Source: a candidate division Zixibacteria bacterium SM23_81
GTDB lineage: Bacteria > SM23-81
Assembly (NCBI GenBank): GCA_001304015.1
Contig: LJUY01000001.1
Coordinates: 1 to 64,000, forward strand
Reading direction: 5' to 3'
DNA: 64,000 nucleotides
A program made the position numbers and the translations under genes. The stretch's first letter is position 1; each line of letters opens with the position of its first letter. This document shows, in pieces, positions 51,888 to 61,384 of the stretch. The notes beneath the pieces are model-generated. The model saw nothing but the letters and a program-made list of their open reading frames with translations, did no database searches and was not told where the DNA came from.

Positions 51888-53612
51888 ATGCTCAGAGAAT
51901 TGTCCGTCAAGAACTTCGCCCTTCTAAAAGAGCTAAAAATCGAGTTTGGAGAAGGGTTGAATATTCTTACCGGCGCCACCGGCGCAGGAAAGTCTATTCT
52001 CGTGGGAGCCATCAGCCTGCTCCTGGGTGGACGGGTCGGGGCTCACATGATACGGCAAGGTGCCTCCTCCGCCACCCTGGAGGGAGTTTTCGACCTCTCT
52101 TCCCGGGAGACTCTCGCGGCCAGGCTCGCTGCGATGGGTCTTACTCCTGATCAGGGGCTGCTGATTCTCAAGAGACAAATCTCGGGAAGAGGAGAAAGCC
52201 GTGCTTACGCGAACGGGTCGCGACTCACTAAGGCCCAGCTCAAGGAGATTGGGGATTTATTAGTGGATCTTCACGGACAACACGACCATCAATCTCTGTT
52301 GCGTCCCGGACAGCACCTGGAGTTGCTCGATGACTACGGCGGCTTCCAGTCGTTAAAGGAACGAGTTCGAACAGATTACGAAAATCTGATGACCCTGCGT
52401 CAGGAACTCCGTGATCTCACCAAGGCGCTCCAAGAAAGGCGAGAGCGCCAGGAGCTGTTCCAATTCCAGCTTGGTGAGATAAAAAGTCTCAATCCCAGAG
52501 ACGGCGAGGACGAGGAACTTCGGGGCGAGGAAAAGGTGCTGGAGAATGTTGAGCGTCTGTCTCAAGGCATTCACTCCGCCTATCAAAGCCTGTTAGAGGA
52601 TGACAACTCCATCATCCAGCGCCTATCAGCTATTCAGAAAACACTGGAGACGTTGGCCCAGACCGATTCCTTTTTGGAGACAAAAGGTCAGGAATGTTCT
52701 ACGCTGGTCTATCAACTGGAGGATCTTTCTTCCCACCTTCGCCAATACGCCCAGAAGTTGGACTGTAACCCAGGGCGTCTGACCGAAATTCAGGAGAGAC
52801 TTTATGAGCTGGAACGCCTTAAACGAAAATATGGAGGCTCACTGTCTGCTGTTTTAGAGCGCAAAGAGGAGCTCACCGCTGAGCTTGACTGCATCTCTCG
52901 AAGTGATGAGCGGTTGGAGGAACTGGAAGAAAAGGTCCGCGATGCTCAAAAGCAATTCAGTCAGGATTGCCAGAAACTTTCCTCGGCCAGACAGGAAACC
53001 GCTTCCAAACTTCAAACACAGGTGGAACGAGAATTGGAGCGGCTGGGGATGCCCAAAACACGTTTGGCGGTTCAGATAGAACAGGGTGAGGATGAGGGTG
53101 GTTGGGTCTGGCTGGCTGGTCGGAAATATATGGCCGACGCCACGGGAATGGACCGGGTTGAGTTTCTCCTGGCCCCAAATCCAGGAGAGGGCTTGCGGCC
53201 TTTGGCCAAGATAGCTTCCGGAGGGGAGATCTCTAGGATCATGTTGGCTCTGAAGACTATCCTGGCCCAGGCCGATCAGGTACCACTGTTGATTTTCGAC
53301 GAGATCGATGTGGGCATCGGAGGTGAGGTGGCAGAAACGGTGGGACAGGCTCTCAAGGCATTGGCCAAATCTCATCAGGTTTTGTGTATCACTCACCTCC
53401 ATCAAATAGCCTCTCTGGCCGACCAGCACCTTTTCGTCTGGAAGGAACAGCGAAAGGGGCGGACCGAAACCATTATCAAAAGCCTAGTCTCTCAAGAACG
53501 GGTCGAGGAAATCGCCCGGATGATGGGGGGAGAGAAGATCACGCACATCACGCTGCAACACGCCCGGGAGATGATGCGAAACCGGGAGAAGCCAGAGGCC
53601 ACACTGGGATGA
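51888..53612 (+). CDS. recN: DNA repair protein RecN
   Basis: 574 residues, SMC-like. Walker A GATGAGKSIL (near 30-37), a long central coiled coil (about 160-380), then the ABC signature ASGGEISRIMLAL and Walker B LLIFDEIDVGIGGE. It acts in double-strand-break repair. It lies in the nadK-recN pair found in many bacteria. The stop overlaps the next ATG (ATGA). Confidence 0.95.
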   Translation: MLRELSVKNFALLKELKIEFGEGLNILTGATGAGKSILVGAISLLLGGRVGAHMIRQGASSATLEGVFDLSSRETLAARLAAMGLTPDQGLLILKRQISGRGESRAYANGSRLTKAQLKEIGDLLVDLHGQHDHQSLLRPGQHLELLDDYGGFQSLKERVRTDYENLMTLRQELRDLTKALQERRERQELFQFQLGEIKSLNPRDGEDEELRGEEKVLENVERLSQGIHSAYQSLLEDDNSIIQRLSAIQKTLETLAQTDSFLETKGQECSTLVYQLEDLSSHLRQYAQKLDCNPGRLTEIQERLYELERLKRKYGGSLSAVLERKEELTAELDCISRSDERLEELEEKVRDAQKQFSQDCQKLSSARQETASKLQTQVERELERLGMPKTRLAVQIEQGEDEGGWVWLAGRKYMADATGMDRVEFLLAPNPGEGLRPLAKIASGGEISRIMLALKTILAQADQVPLLIFDEIDVGIGGEVAETVGQALKALAKSHQVLCITHLHQIASLADQHLFVWKEQRKGRTETIIKSLVSQERVEEIARMMGGEKITHITLQHAREMMRNREKPEATLG

Positions 53613-54181
53613 TAGTGGCTAAAGAGATACGCCGGCTGGTCAGTAGGACACCCGTCTGGACCCTGGCCAATGGCCTCACCCTGGTTCGTCTTCTTCTATT
53701 GCCGCCCATCTTCCTGTTACTACGCCGAGGTGATAGCACAGCTCAATATCTGGCATTACTCTTGGTGGCCACTGGCTGGTTGACAGATGGTCTAGATGGG
53801 TATCTGGCCCGACGGATGGGTCAGGTCTCCGAGTTGGGAAGAATCCTGGACCCCCTGGTTGACAAACTTTTCCTCCTCTTTCTGATCCTCTTTCTTATCC
53901 TGCTACGAGATTTTCCACCCTGGGTGCTGGCCATTATTCTTCCCCGAGATCTGCTGATCCTGGGCGGTGGGCTCTATTTAGCGCATAAAAGAAGGACCGT
54001 AGAGGAATCACATCTGTGGGGCAAAATCGCCACCAATGCCCTGACGATAACCGCCATCGCCTATCTGCTTTCTTGGAGATCCATAGCGCCCATATTGTTG
54101 GTTTTCGCCTTGGGCATGGTAGGCATCTCCAGTTGGCGCTATGGTTGGCTTTTCTTCCGCAAACTCCAAAGGGCTCCCTGA
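53609..54181 (+). CDS. CDP-alcohol phosphatidyltransferase (PgsA-like)
   Basis: 190 residues. The family signature D-G-x2-A-R-x8-G-x3-D-x3-D is intact in LDGYLARRMGQVSELGRILDPLVDK, with several membrane helices (about 30-50, 85-115, 135-180). Such enzymes transfer a phosphatidyl group from CDP-diacylglycerol, most often to glycerol 3-phosphate. The substrate cannot be told from sequence. ATG 53609 overlaps the recN stop; the frame open back to 53384 is a recN shadow. Confidence 0.85.
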   Translation: MIVAKEIRRLVSRTPVWTLANGLTLVRLLLLPPIFLLLRRGDSTAQYLALLLVATGWLTDGLDGYLARRMGQVSELGRILDPLVDKLFLLFLILFLILLRDFPPWVLAIILPRDLLILGGGLYLAHKRRTVEESHLWGKIATNALTITAIAYLLSWRSIAPILLVFALGMVGISSWRYGWLFFRKLQRAP

Positions 54182-54250
54182 GGAGATCAGAAGAGAATCC
54201 TACCCATGTGGATGGACACGGAAACCTGATGATTCAGCGGTGATCTGGGG

Positions 54251-55024
54251 GTGATGAGTCTGTTTTTCGACCGAATGGGCCGCTACACCATTCTGTTTTT
54301 CGTCCATATGGCCAGATTTTCAACCCTGGTCTTGAATACCCTTCGGGCTTCGGCTCTTGTGCCCTCGTATCTGCGAATCATCTTCGCCCAGATGATGAGT
54401 GTTGGGGTGCGTTCTCTACCCATCGTGGCCTTCACCTCGGCGTTTATGGGCATGGTCACCTCTGTTCAGGCTGTGTACCAGTTTCAAAGCTATGTGCCCA
54501 TTTATCTAGTGGGATCTATTGTTACTGAATCGATGGTACTGGAGCTGGGCCCTGTGTTGACGGCCTTGGTTCTCTCCGGGAGGGTGGGAGCGACCATCGC
54601 CGCCGAGCTGGGTACCATGCGGGTGACGGAGCAGATCGACGCCCTGGAGTCTTTGGCCATTGATCCTGTGGCCTATTTGGTGATGCCTCGCGTGGTGGCT
54701 GGCATGGTGATGCTGCCAGTTTTGACCGTGTTCGCCAACTGCATCGGAATCCTGGGCGGATTCTTGGCGGCCATACTGACTTTAAAGATTACCTCTTTCG
54801 ATTTCATCAAGGGAATGAAGCTTTACTTTGTTCCCTGGGATGTCTTCTATGGTCTCATTAAGGCTTTTATCTTCGGCGCGGCCATGACCTTGATCTCCTG
54901 CTATCAAGGCCTCAACGCCAGAGGCGGTGCAGAGGGAGTAGGGCGGGCCACCACAAATGCTGTGGTCGTTTCCTGTCTGTCCATCTTTCTTCTGAATTAC
55001 GTGCTGGCCTCTTTGCTGCTGTAA
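54251..55024 (+). CDS. mlaE: MlaE-family ABC permease, copy 1
   Basis: 257 residues, 5-6 membrane helices. The MlaE core LGPVLTALVLSGRVGATIAAELGTMRVTEQIDALESL is unmistakable. In the Mla system it is the inner-membrane permease moving phospholipids between the inner and outer membranes. The MCE protein follows by 18 bases. A close paralogue lies at 62755. GTG 54251 or ATG 54254 is the start. Confidence 0.93.
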   Translation: MMSLFFDRMGRYTILFFVHMARFSTLVLNTLRASALVPSYLRIIFAQMMSVGVRSLPIVAFTSAFMGMVTSVQAVYQFQSYVPIYLVGSIVTESMVLELGPVLTALVLSGRVGATIAAELGTMRVTEQIDALESLAIDPVAYLVMPRVVAGMVMLPVLTVFANCIGILGGFLAAILTLKITSFDFIKGMKLYFVPWDVFYGLIKAFIFGAAMTLISCYQGLNARGGAEGVGRATTNAVVVSCLSIFLLNYVLASLLL

Positions 55025-55042
55025 AGGGAGAATTTTGCTCTC

Positions 55043-55930
55043 ATGAGGTATGGTAAAAACGAAACCATAGTGGGCATCATCATCTTCAGCTCTCTAGTCA
55101 TGCTTTTCTTGGGCCTTATGTGGATGGAGGGTCATCGCTTTCGAGGCCAGGGGTATTTGCTGGTGGCTCATTTCGAGGATGTGAGCGGTCTTAACCGGGG
55201 AGACCCGGTGACCATTGCGGGCCTGCCCATTGGCCAGGTCCAGGATATGAGGCTAGAGGATTCAAAAGTGGCAGTAAACCTACGGATCGAGGGAAAACAG
55301 CCCCTGCCCCTGGGTTCAATAGCAGTGCTCAAGAGCGAAGGGGTTATGGGTGAAAAATACGTGGATATTCTCCTGGGAAGCGGCTCTGAGGCTCTTGAGC
55401 ACGGGGAGGCCATCCCCGGACTTTACCAGCCCGATTTCAGTCAGGTAGTCTCGTTGGTTGGAGGAGTGGGGCAGGATATCAGGACCATTTCGTCTACAGC
55501 CCGCTCACTTCTGGACGACTCTGCCAAAGCAGAACTCAGGCAGAGCATCACAGATATCCGCAGCACAACCGGTCGGATAAACAACCTCCTGATGCAGAAC
55601 GCCGAGCGTCTGGATGAGACTATAGCGAACCTTCACACTTTGTCCATCGCCTTGGGGAGGATTTCCCCAGGCCAGAGTCCAGAGGAGCTCATCCCTAACT
55701 TGGAGAGGGCCTCACAGGACCTGGCACAAACCGCAGAACACCTAAGAGGCTTTTCAGTCTCTCTGGATTCTCTCCTTCAGCCGACCTTGCGGGGGGAAGG
55801 CACTCTAGGGAAACTTTTGGCCGACGAGTCTCTTTACGTGAATATCATGGGCCTGGTCGCCAGTCTGGATTCCCTGACTCAGGACATCCGGGAGAATCCC
55901 AGTCGGTATGTTCAATTTAAGATTTTTTGA
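55043..55930 (+). CDS. mlaD: MlaD-family MCE substrate-binding protein
   Basis: 295 residues. One N-terminal membrane anchor (TIVGIIIFSSLVMLFLGLMW) and one MCE domain (residues 35-115, FEDVSGLNRGDPVTIAGLPIGQV) are followed by a helical periplasmic tail (150-290). MCE rings form lipid tunnels fed by MlaE and the MlaF ATPase. It is encoded right after mlaE copy 1. Confidence 0.92.
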   Translation: MRYGKNETIVGIIIFSSLVMLFLGLMWMEGHRFRGQGYLLVAHFEDVSGLNRGDPVTIAGLPIGQVQDMRLEDSKVAVNLRIEGKQPLPLGSIAVLKSEGVMGEKYVDILLGSGSEALEHGEAIPGLYQPDFSQVVSLVGGVGQDIRTISSTARSLLDDSAKAELRQSITDIRSTTGRINNLLMQNAERLDETIANLHTLSIALGRISPGQSPEELIPNLERASQDLAQTAEHLRGFSVSLDSLLQPTLRGEGTLGKLLADESLYVNIMGLVASLDSLTQDIRENPSRYVQFKIF

Positions 55931-56001
55931 AAAATCCCTTGACAGAGTTGTTTTTTTGCATTCTTTTTATGCAGTGCGTTAAGACCGAATCGAGAGAAAC
56001 G

Positions 56002-56733
56002 ATGAAGCGGATTATCAGACGATATGCCAATCGCAAGATGTACGACCCGCAAGCCAGACGGTCCATTACCTTATCGGGCATCGCCAGCTTGCTGAGGAGA
56101 GGCGTACAGGTGCAGGTGCTTGACCATGCCACCGGGATAGATATCACAAGTCTGACCCTTTCCAAGGTCCTCTTGGAGCAGGAGAAGAAAAGAGAGGCCT
56201 CACCATGGGGATCTTTTCTGTTTCAGGAGCTCATTCGTCAACGGGGCAGTGCGCTCTTAGAGCTGGCCGAGAAATCACTGTCGGCGTCCCTAGAGGCCCT
56301 CGGTTCTGCCGAGGGGAGAATACGGGAGATGGTGCGAGTGCTGGTGAATTCCAGAAAAATCGATCGCCGAGAGGGTCAGAGACTGTTGGAAAGAGGACTG
56401 CACAGGTTGGTCGAGAGCAAGGTAAACCTTCAGTCTCAATTGGAAAAGGTCCTTCGCCGGATGATGCCTTCGGTGGACACCCCATTCGAATCTGAGGTTG
56501 TTGGTCTCGATGGGCATTTGGGAGAACCGGACCGGATGGATTCAGCTTCGACGGGCTGGGGAGGGGAAAGTCACGACGAAAAAAAGCGGGCAGATGAGAA
56601 AAAAGGAGGCAGGCATGTTCGCGCCCAGAGAAGCTCTTTTCAGTGGTCCCCTGACTGTTCTGGCGGAGTTGGCCATCAGGAACAAAACCATTCGGCAGGT
56701 TTTCTTGAAGAGGGCCAGAAGAAAGCTTTATGA
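56002..56733 (+). CDS. PhaR-like polyhydroxyalkanoate-type regulator
   Basis: Residues 1-60 are a PHB/PHA-accumulation regulator DNA-binding domain: KRIIRRYANRKMYD...ITLSGIASLLRRG...VLDHATGIDIT. A helical region follows (70-165), then a low-complexity polar tail to residue 243 that overlaps the next gene by 119 bases. ATG 56002 begins the domain; a TTG-started frame from 55927 would add a hydrophobic piece. No PHA synthase is in the window, and its place inside an Mla locus suggests control of envelope-lipid genes. The long overlap may mean the true end is earlier or that a frameshift exists. Confidence 0.75.
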   Translation: MKRIIRRYANRKMYDPQARRSITLSGIASLLRRGVQVQVLDHATGIDITSLTLSKVLLEQEKKREASPWGSFLFQELIRQRGSALLELAEKSLSASLEALGSAEGRIREMVRVLVNSRKIDRREGQRLLERGLHRLVESKVNLQSQLEKVLRRMMPSVDTPFESEVVGLDGHLGEPDRMDSASTGWGGESHDEKKRADEKKGGRHVRAQRSSFQWSPDCSGGVGHQEQNHSAGFLEEGQKKAL

Positions 56734-58102
56734 TGAGGTTGTGATCAAAAACGTAACCCGTCGTCCTGAACGGGTGCAAGAAGATAAGTACCTTATGATG
56801 CGCAACATGCTGAACTCCATAGACCGCTTGTTCCAGGAAAATCGCATCTCTAGCCAGTCGTTAAACGGGTTGCTTAAAATTCTTATTGCCGAAATTTTGT
56901 TGGGCGACATAGACCACCGAAAAAAAGCTTACCAGCAAAACGAAGTCGCCTATCCTGGCTTTTTAACTATTAGCCCCACGAAAGCCTGCAACTTGTACTG
57001 CAAAGGATGTTATGCTGCCAGCAGCTCCGCTGATCAGGTGAAGTTGGACTACGAGATCTTCTCGCGCATTATCGATGAGAAGACGAGGCTGTGGAATTCT
57101 CATTTCACCGTCATCTCAGGGGGAGAGCCCTTTTTGTATAGGGATAAAGGGAAAAACCTACTGGACATCGCCAGAGAGCATAGCGACAATTTCTTTTTGG
57201 TCTACACTAATGGCATCCTTATCGATAGAGCCTTGGCGTCGAGCTTAGCGGAGGTGGGAAATATCACGCCAGCTATCTCGGTGGAGGGATTGGAGGCGGA
57301 GACCGATTTCAGGAGAGGCAAGGGGGTTCATAGAAGAATCCTGCAGGCTTTCGGAAATCTTCGGAATTTTGGGGTGCCTTTCGGAATTTCGGTGACGGCT
57401 ACCAGGGATAATGCCGAGCTGGTGGTCAGCAAAGAGTTTATGGATTTCTATTTCCGCCAGCAAGGTGTTCTCTACGCATGGATATTCCAGTACATGCCAA
57501 TTGGCCGCAAATATAGTGTTGATTTGATGATCACCCCCGAGCAGCGGCTGTTTATGCTGCAGAGGGAACAACATCTGATTCGAGAACAGGGTCTCTTTAT
57601 CGCAGATTTTTGGAATTCAGGACCCGTGAGCAACGGGTGCATCTCTGCTGGCAGGGAGGGGGGGTATTTTTACATAGACTGGAAGGGCGATGTGATGCCC
57701 TGTGTCTTTTTTCCTTATACAGTGAACAATATTGTGCAGATTTACCGACAGGGAGGAGATCTAAACACCGTCTTGAACTCCCCCTTCTTCGAGTCCATTC
57801 GGCGGTGGCAGAGGTCTTATAGCTATATGAAACCGGCTCACCAGGTGGGCAATCAAATTGTTCCCTGCCCCATAAGAGACCACTATCGCTTGGCCCACAA
57901 AGTGATTAAGAAATATGGCGCCCGACCTTCCGATGAAGCTGCTGAGGAAGCTATTAAGGACGAGGGATATTGTCAGGCCATGATTTGTTACGGTCAGAGA
58001 GTTAATCAACTGACCGGTGACTTTTGGGCACAGAACTATATCAATCCAGAGAGGCCACAGCCTATCAGAAAAAAAGTATCCATGGGAAGGGCAGCTGTGT
58101 GA
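56615..58102 (+). CDS. radical SAM protein with SPASM-like C-terminal Cys region
   Basis: 495 residues. Radical SAM cluster motif C-x3-C-x2-C in CNLYCKGCYA (about residue 127), then GGEP (near 169) for SAM binding. The C-terminal region has spaced Cys (GCISAG, MPCVFF, CPIRDHY, GYCQAMIC) like the auxiliary cluster of SPASM proteins. ATG 56615 with GGAGG five bases upstream is the start; the longer frame from 56498 lies in the PhaR-like gene. The substrate is unknown: peptide or lipid modification are both possible given the Mla neighbours. Confidence 0.82.
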   Translation: MFAPREALFSGPLTVLAELAIRNKTIRQVFLKRARRKLYDEVVIKNVTRRPERVQEDKYLMMRNMLNSIDRLFQENRISSQSLNGLLKILIAEILLGDIDHRKKAYQQNEVAYPGFLTISPTKACNLYCKGCYAASSSADQVKLDYEIFSRIIDEKTRLWNSHFTVISGGEPFLYRDKGKNLLDIAREHSDNFFLVYTNGILIDRALASSLAEVGNITPAISVEGLEAETDFRRGKGVHRRILQAFGNLRNFGVPFGISVTATRDNAELVVSKEFMDFYFRQQGVLYAWIFQYMPIGRKYSVDLMITPEQRLFMLQREQHLIREQGLFIADFWNSGPVSNGCISAGREGGYFYIDWKGDVMPCVFFPYTVNNIVQIYRQGGDLNTVLNSPFFESIRRWQRSYSYMKPAHQVGNQIVPCPIRDHYRLAHKVIKKYGARPSDEAAEEAIKDEGYCQAMICYGQRVNQLTGDFWAQNYINPERPQPIRKKVSMGRAAV

Positions 58103-58372
58103 GATTTGCGTTGAGAGGAAAGTTCTCTGATATCCACTACTGTGCACCACCGTTCGAGGTGATGATGGGGAAACAACCCAGATCCTTATTCTCTGCTTTT
58201 AAATGAGAGATCCTGCCAGACCAGCGAGCACAAAGTGGGATGCGAAGATCATCTTGATGTGCACTGATGAGAAATGGCTCCTTGGCCGTCTAAGGTCTGG
58301 TACAGCTATTTTTTCCCTTTGAAGGTTGAAGTCGGCCTAAACGGGGATACCCCAAAACACAATGAGGTCGGA
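58103..58372. other. gene-free stretch after the radical SAM gene
   Basis: No gene with a start signal is seen. It ends in an intrinsic terminator and separates the radical SAM transcript from the Wzi-like gene. Confidence 0.4.
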
Positions 58373-58406
58373 AGGCCGCCGGTTCTGCTATTGGCGGTCT
58401 GTTTTT
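58373..58406 (+). terminator. intrinsic terminator
   Basis: Stem AGGCCGCC (58373-58380) with GGCGGTCT (58393-58400), one G-T pair, a 12-base loop, then GTTTTT. It lies about 50 bases before the Wzi-like start, and argues against starts for that gene upstream of it. Confidence 0.8.
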
Positions 58407-58454
58407 AACGTCGGTATGGACTTCGGAAAGACCCAAGCTGAGGAAACGAGGCAG

Positions 58455-60065
58455 ATGCTTTTTGGGAAGTGGTTTCTCTTATTCTCCTTGCTCTGCGCCT
58501 CGCTCTGTCTGACATCTACTATGGCGGAAGGCAGCGATCTTGCTGTAGACCACTGGGCTTACGACTACCTGGATCGCTTGAAGGTGAAGGGACTGCTGAA
58601 TAGCTTCCTGAACCAGACCAGACCCATCCCCAGGGAAGAGGTGGCGGAGGCCATCTGGGAGGTTTTCCAGGCTGCCAAGATCGGCGATCCCCGCCTTACC
58701 GAAGTGGAGCGGTCTCAGTTGGAGTGGTTGCAAATGGAGTTCAAAGAAGAGCTCGAGCACTATGCTCCTTCACAGCTTCGTCGCGAGCGCCACCTTTTCC
58801 ACTGGTCTGATCCGCACAGAGGATTGACCCTGGATGCTGTTGGCAGAAGCCAAGGCACTCTGAGCTCTTGCCAAGGGGAAAACCAGCGTATTCTAGACAC
58901 CAGAATGGAGATTCGAGCCAGGGGCTTTTTAGGAAAAGAGCTTACCTATGCTGCCTCTGTAGTGAAGGGACAGGTGAACTCCAATCTAAAGAGGGTGACC
59001 AAAAATGACGTGGGATTGACCGAATTTTTCAACAGCCGTGGATCTTATGCCTATTACGATTGGTCCCATGCTCACCTGAATTTGCGGCTTCCTTGGATGG
59101 ATTTGCAGCTGGCCCGTCAGCCAATATCTTGGGGACCGGGGGTGAGAGGGAACTTGGCCTTATCCGATCAGCCGCCCGCCTATGATTTCGTTCAGATTCG
59201 GGCTTCATTTCACGGGATCAAGTTTGTGCATCTGCATGGTTTCTTGTTTTCGGATGTCAAAACAGTATACCAGACCGCAGAGGGTTTCATCCGAGAGAGC
59301 TATGCCAACAAATACCTAGCCGCTCACCGTCTGGAGATCGGCCTTCACTCTAGGGCGTGTTTGGGGCTCACAGAAGCCATTATCTACGGTGAAAGAAACC
59401 TGGATCTGGCCTATTTGAATCCACTGGTTTTTTTCTGGTCGGCACAGCATAGCTCCCACGATAGAGACAACGAGATCCTCAGCGCCGACCTGAGATTTTG
59501 GCCCATTGCAGGGGTCACCCTTTACGGGGCTTTGTTTCTCGACGAGCTCTACCTCAAGAAACTGTTCGCCGACGATGCCCGGAACAAGATAGCTGTCCAG
59601 GGCGGAGTATACCTTGTTGATCCAATGGGCTTAAGGGACACCGACCTTCGTCTGGAATACGCCCGTATTCAACCCTGCTTGTACACCCATAAGTTCCCGG
59701 TGAACACATATCGTCACAACGGCGTTATTTTAGGTCATTGGCTGGAGGAGAATGGCGATGACCTCTATCTAGAGGCCAGACACAGGTTATCTCGGAACCT
59801 ACGCATCGCCATCCAGATGACCAGGACCCGCCAGGGTGAAAGGGGAGAACAGCCTTGGTGTCACGCCGAGTCGTGGCGCTATTCCTTTCTGTGGGGAATC
59901 GTTGAACGGACTGTAACCTTGGGATGCACCCTAGATGTGGAGCCCATTCACAATTTCCGCACCGCTATAAGTTATAAAAGAGTTGACAGACGAAATAAGG
60001 ATCATCAAACCGGGGCGGACGAAATCCAACATGAGCTCTTCCTCTCCTTGATCTTCGATTACTAG
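58455..60065 (+). CDS. Wzi-like capsule-assembly outer-membrane beta-barrel
   Basis: 536 residues. A signal peptide (residues 4-24, WFLLFSLLCASLCLTSTMA) is followed by an SLH/helical N-terminal part (AVDHWAYDYLDRLKVKGL, 28-110). The rest is a long amphipathic beta-strand series with the Wzi-like patterns QLARQPISWGPG and LAYLNPLVFFWSAQH, ending in an aromatic LIFDY as outer-membrane barrels do. Wzi anchors capsule or O-antigen-type polysaccharide at the surface. ATG 58455 gives the clean signal peptide. Confidence 0.78.
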   Translation: MLFGKWFLLFSLLCASLCLTSTMAEGSDLAVDHWAYDYLDRLKVKGLLNSFLNQTRPIPREEVAEAIWEVFQAAKIGDPRLTEVERSQLEWLQMEFKEELEHYAPSQLRRERHLFHWSDPHRGLTLDAVGRSQGTLSSCQGENQRILDTRMEIRARGFLGKELTYAASVVKGQVNSNLKRVTKNDVGLTEFFNSRGSYAYYDWSHAHLNLRLPWMDLQLARQPISWGPGVRGNLALSDQPPAYDFVQIRASFHGIKFVHLHGFLFSDVKTVYQTAEGFIRESYANKYLAAHRLEIGLHSRACLGLTEAIIYGERNLDLAYLNPLVFFWSAQHSSHDRDNEILSADLRFWPIAGVTLYGALFLDELYLKKLFADDARNKIAVQGGVYLVDPMGLRDTDLRLEYARIQPCLYTHKFPVNTYRHNGVILGHWLEENGDDLYLEARHRLSRNLRIAIQMTRTRQGERGEQPWCHAESWRYSFLWGIVERTVTLGCTLDVEPIHNFRTAISYKRVDRRNKDHQTGADEIQHELFLSLIFDY

Positions 60066-60173
60066 CGGGTCTTTTGTGTAAAAAGTGCTTGCAATTTCTG
60101 TCTTCGTGGACTAAATTTATCAGTTGAAAAAGACAAGTCTTGAATGCGATACACTTGAATTCGTGGAGGGCTT

Positions 60174-60653
60174 GTGAAGGGGCGGGTTATCGATATCATC
60201 GTCTACCTCATGCAGCAGATCAACGAGAGGGAAAAAGGTCTTAGCCACTTTGAAAGACTCACTAAAGATCTGCAAAACCGGGGATATACCGAGGCGGAAA
60301 TAAACGCCGCTTACTTTTGGGTGCTGGAGAAGCTGCGCCTGCGTTTGGGCCAGTTGACCAGAAGCCGCAAAGGCCAGCCCAAAAAATCCAGTAGGATTCT
60401 GCATACTACCGAAAGCATTTTCTTTTCCCGTAAGGGATATGGTTATCTTATTCAGCTCTATCAACTTGGCCTCATTAACGACGAGCAACGGGAGCAGATA
60501 ATCCAGCGAGCAGTGATGTCTGGACTGGATAATATCGGCGAGCTCGAGGTGAAAATGTTGGCCGCCAGGCTGCTGATGAACTCTGATGAGACTGTCGGAG
60601 ATCCCGGTCGCTTGCTGCTTCTGGATGAAAGTGCAGAGGGAACGGTGCATTGA
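60174..60653 (+). CDS. smg: Smg/DUF494 family protein
   Basis: 159 residues, the family's usual length. 'DIIVYLMQQI...LTKDLQNRGYTEAEINAAYFWVLEKL' and the C-terminal 'GYGYLIQLYQLGLINDEQREQIIQRAV' match Smg. Function is unknown in general; it is often linked to DNA-processing genes. GTG 60174 has GGAGGG upstream. The next gene starts one base after its stop. Confidence 0.85.
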   Translation: MKGRVIDIIVYLMQQINEREKGLSHFERLTKDLQNRGYTEAEINAAYFWVLEKLRLRLGQLTRSRKGQPKKSSRILHTTESIFFSRKGYGYLIQLYQLGLINDEQREQIIQRAVMSGLDNIGELEVKMLAARLLMNSDETVGDPGRLLLLDESAEGTVH

Positions 60654-60654
60654 A

Positions 60655-61371
60655 ATGGGTGGGGAAAACCTCCCTGCTTCTCAAAACGAGGAACGGGTCA
60701 GAGTGTTGACAATGGCCCGACGCTATTTTCGGCAGCAGGTGAGGTTAGGATTTGACCATGTTTTCGCTTCGTCTGCTCCAGGGCCCCTTCTACTTTCCAA
60801 CCAAAAGCGAATTCAAGAACTATATCGTCAGATAAAAGACTGCGTGAAATGCTCTCTGCATAAGACCCGAAACCATTTCGTCTTTGGAGAGGGGAATCCA
60901 GAAGCACAGATTATGTTCATCGGGGAAGCCCCGGGGCGGGATGAGGACCTCAAGGGCCGACCCTTCGTCGGTCGAGCCGGTCAGCTGTTGACCCGGATGC
61001 TGGCGGCAATACATTTCAGCAGGGAAGAGGTGTTTATCGGCAACATACTGAAATGTCGGCCACCCCAAAATAGAGATCCTCTTCCTGAAGAAATTCAACT
61101 CTGCGAGCCCCACCTGCATGCTCAGCTCGCCATTATTCGACCTTGGCTGATCTGCGCTTTGGGGCGCATCGCCGCGCAGACCCTCCTGAAAACCTCTACG
61201 CCCCTGAGTCGGCTTCGTGGGCAGCTCCATGATTATCAGGGAGTTAAGCTGATTGCCACTTACCATCCCGCGGCATTGTTACGCAATCCTCAGCTCAAAA
61301 GGGGGGCCTGGGAGGATTTACAACTTCTGCGCCGGGAACACGATAGAATCTTAAGTGAACAGACTTCATAA
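60655..61371 (+). CDS. family 4 uracil-DNA glycosylase
   Basis: 238 residues. [4Fe-4S] cysteines (CVKC near the start; Cys in LKCRPP; LIC), catalytic [21 protein letters not shown], and the C-terminal [10 protein letters not shown] define UDG family 4. It removes uracil from DNA to start base-excision repair, and is typical of thermophiles and many candidate phyla. ATG 60655 is favoured; ATG 60712 would lose a basic N-terminal stretch. Confidence 0.9.
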   Translation: MGGENLPASQNEERVRVLTMARRYFRQQVRLGFDHVFASSAPGPLLLSNQKRIQELYRQIKDCVKCSLHKTRNHFVFGEGNPEAQIMFIGEAPGRDEDLKGRPFVGRAGQLLTRMLAAIHFSREEVFIGNILKCRPPQNRDPLPEEIQLCEPHLHAQLAIIRPWLICALGRIAAQTLLKTSTPLSRLRGQLHDYQGVKLIATYHPAALLRNPQLKRGAWEDLQLLRREHDRILSEQTS

Positions 61372-61384
61372 TGAGGATTGGGAG

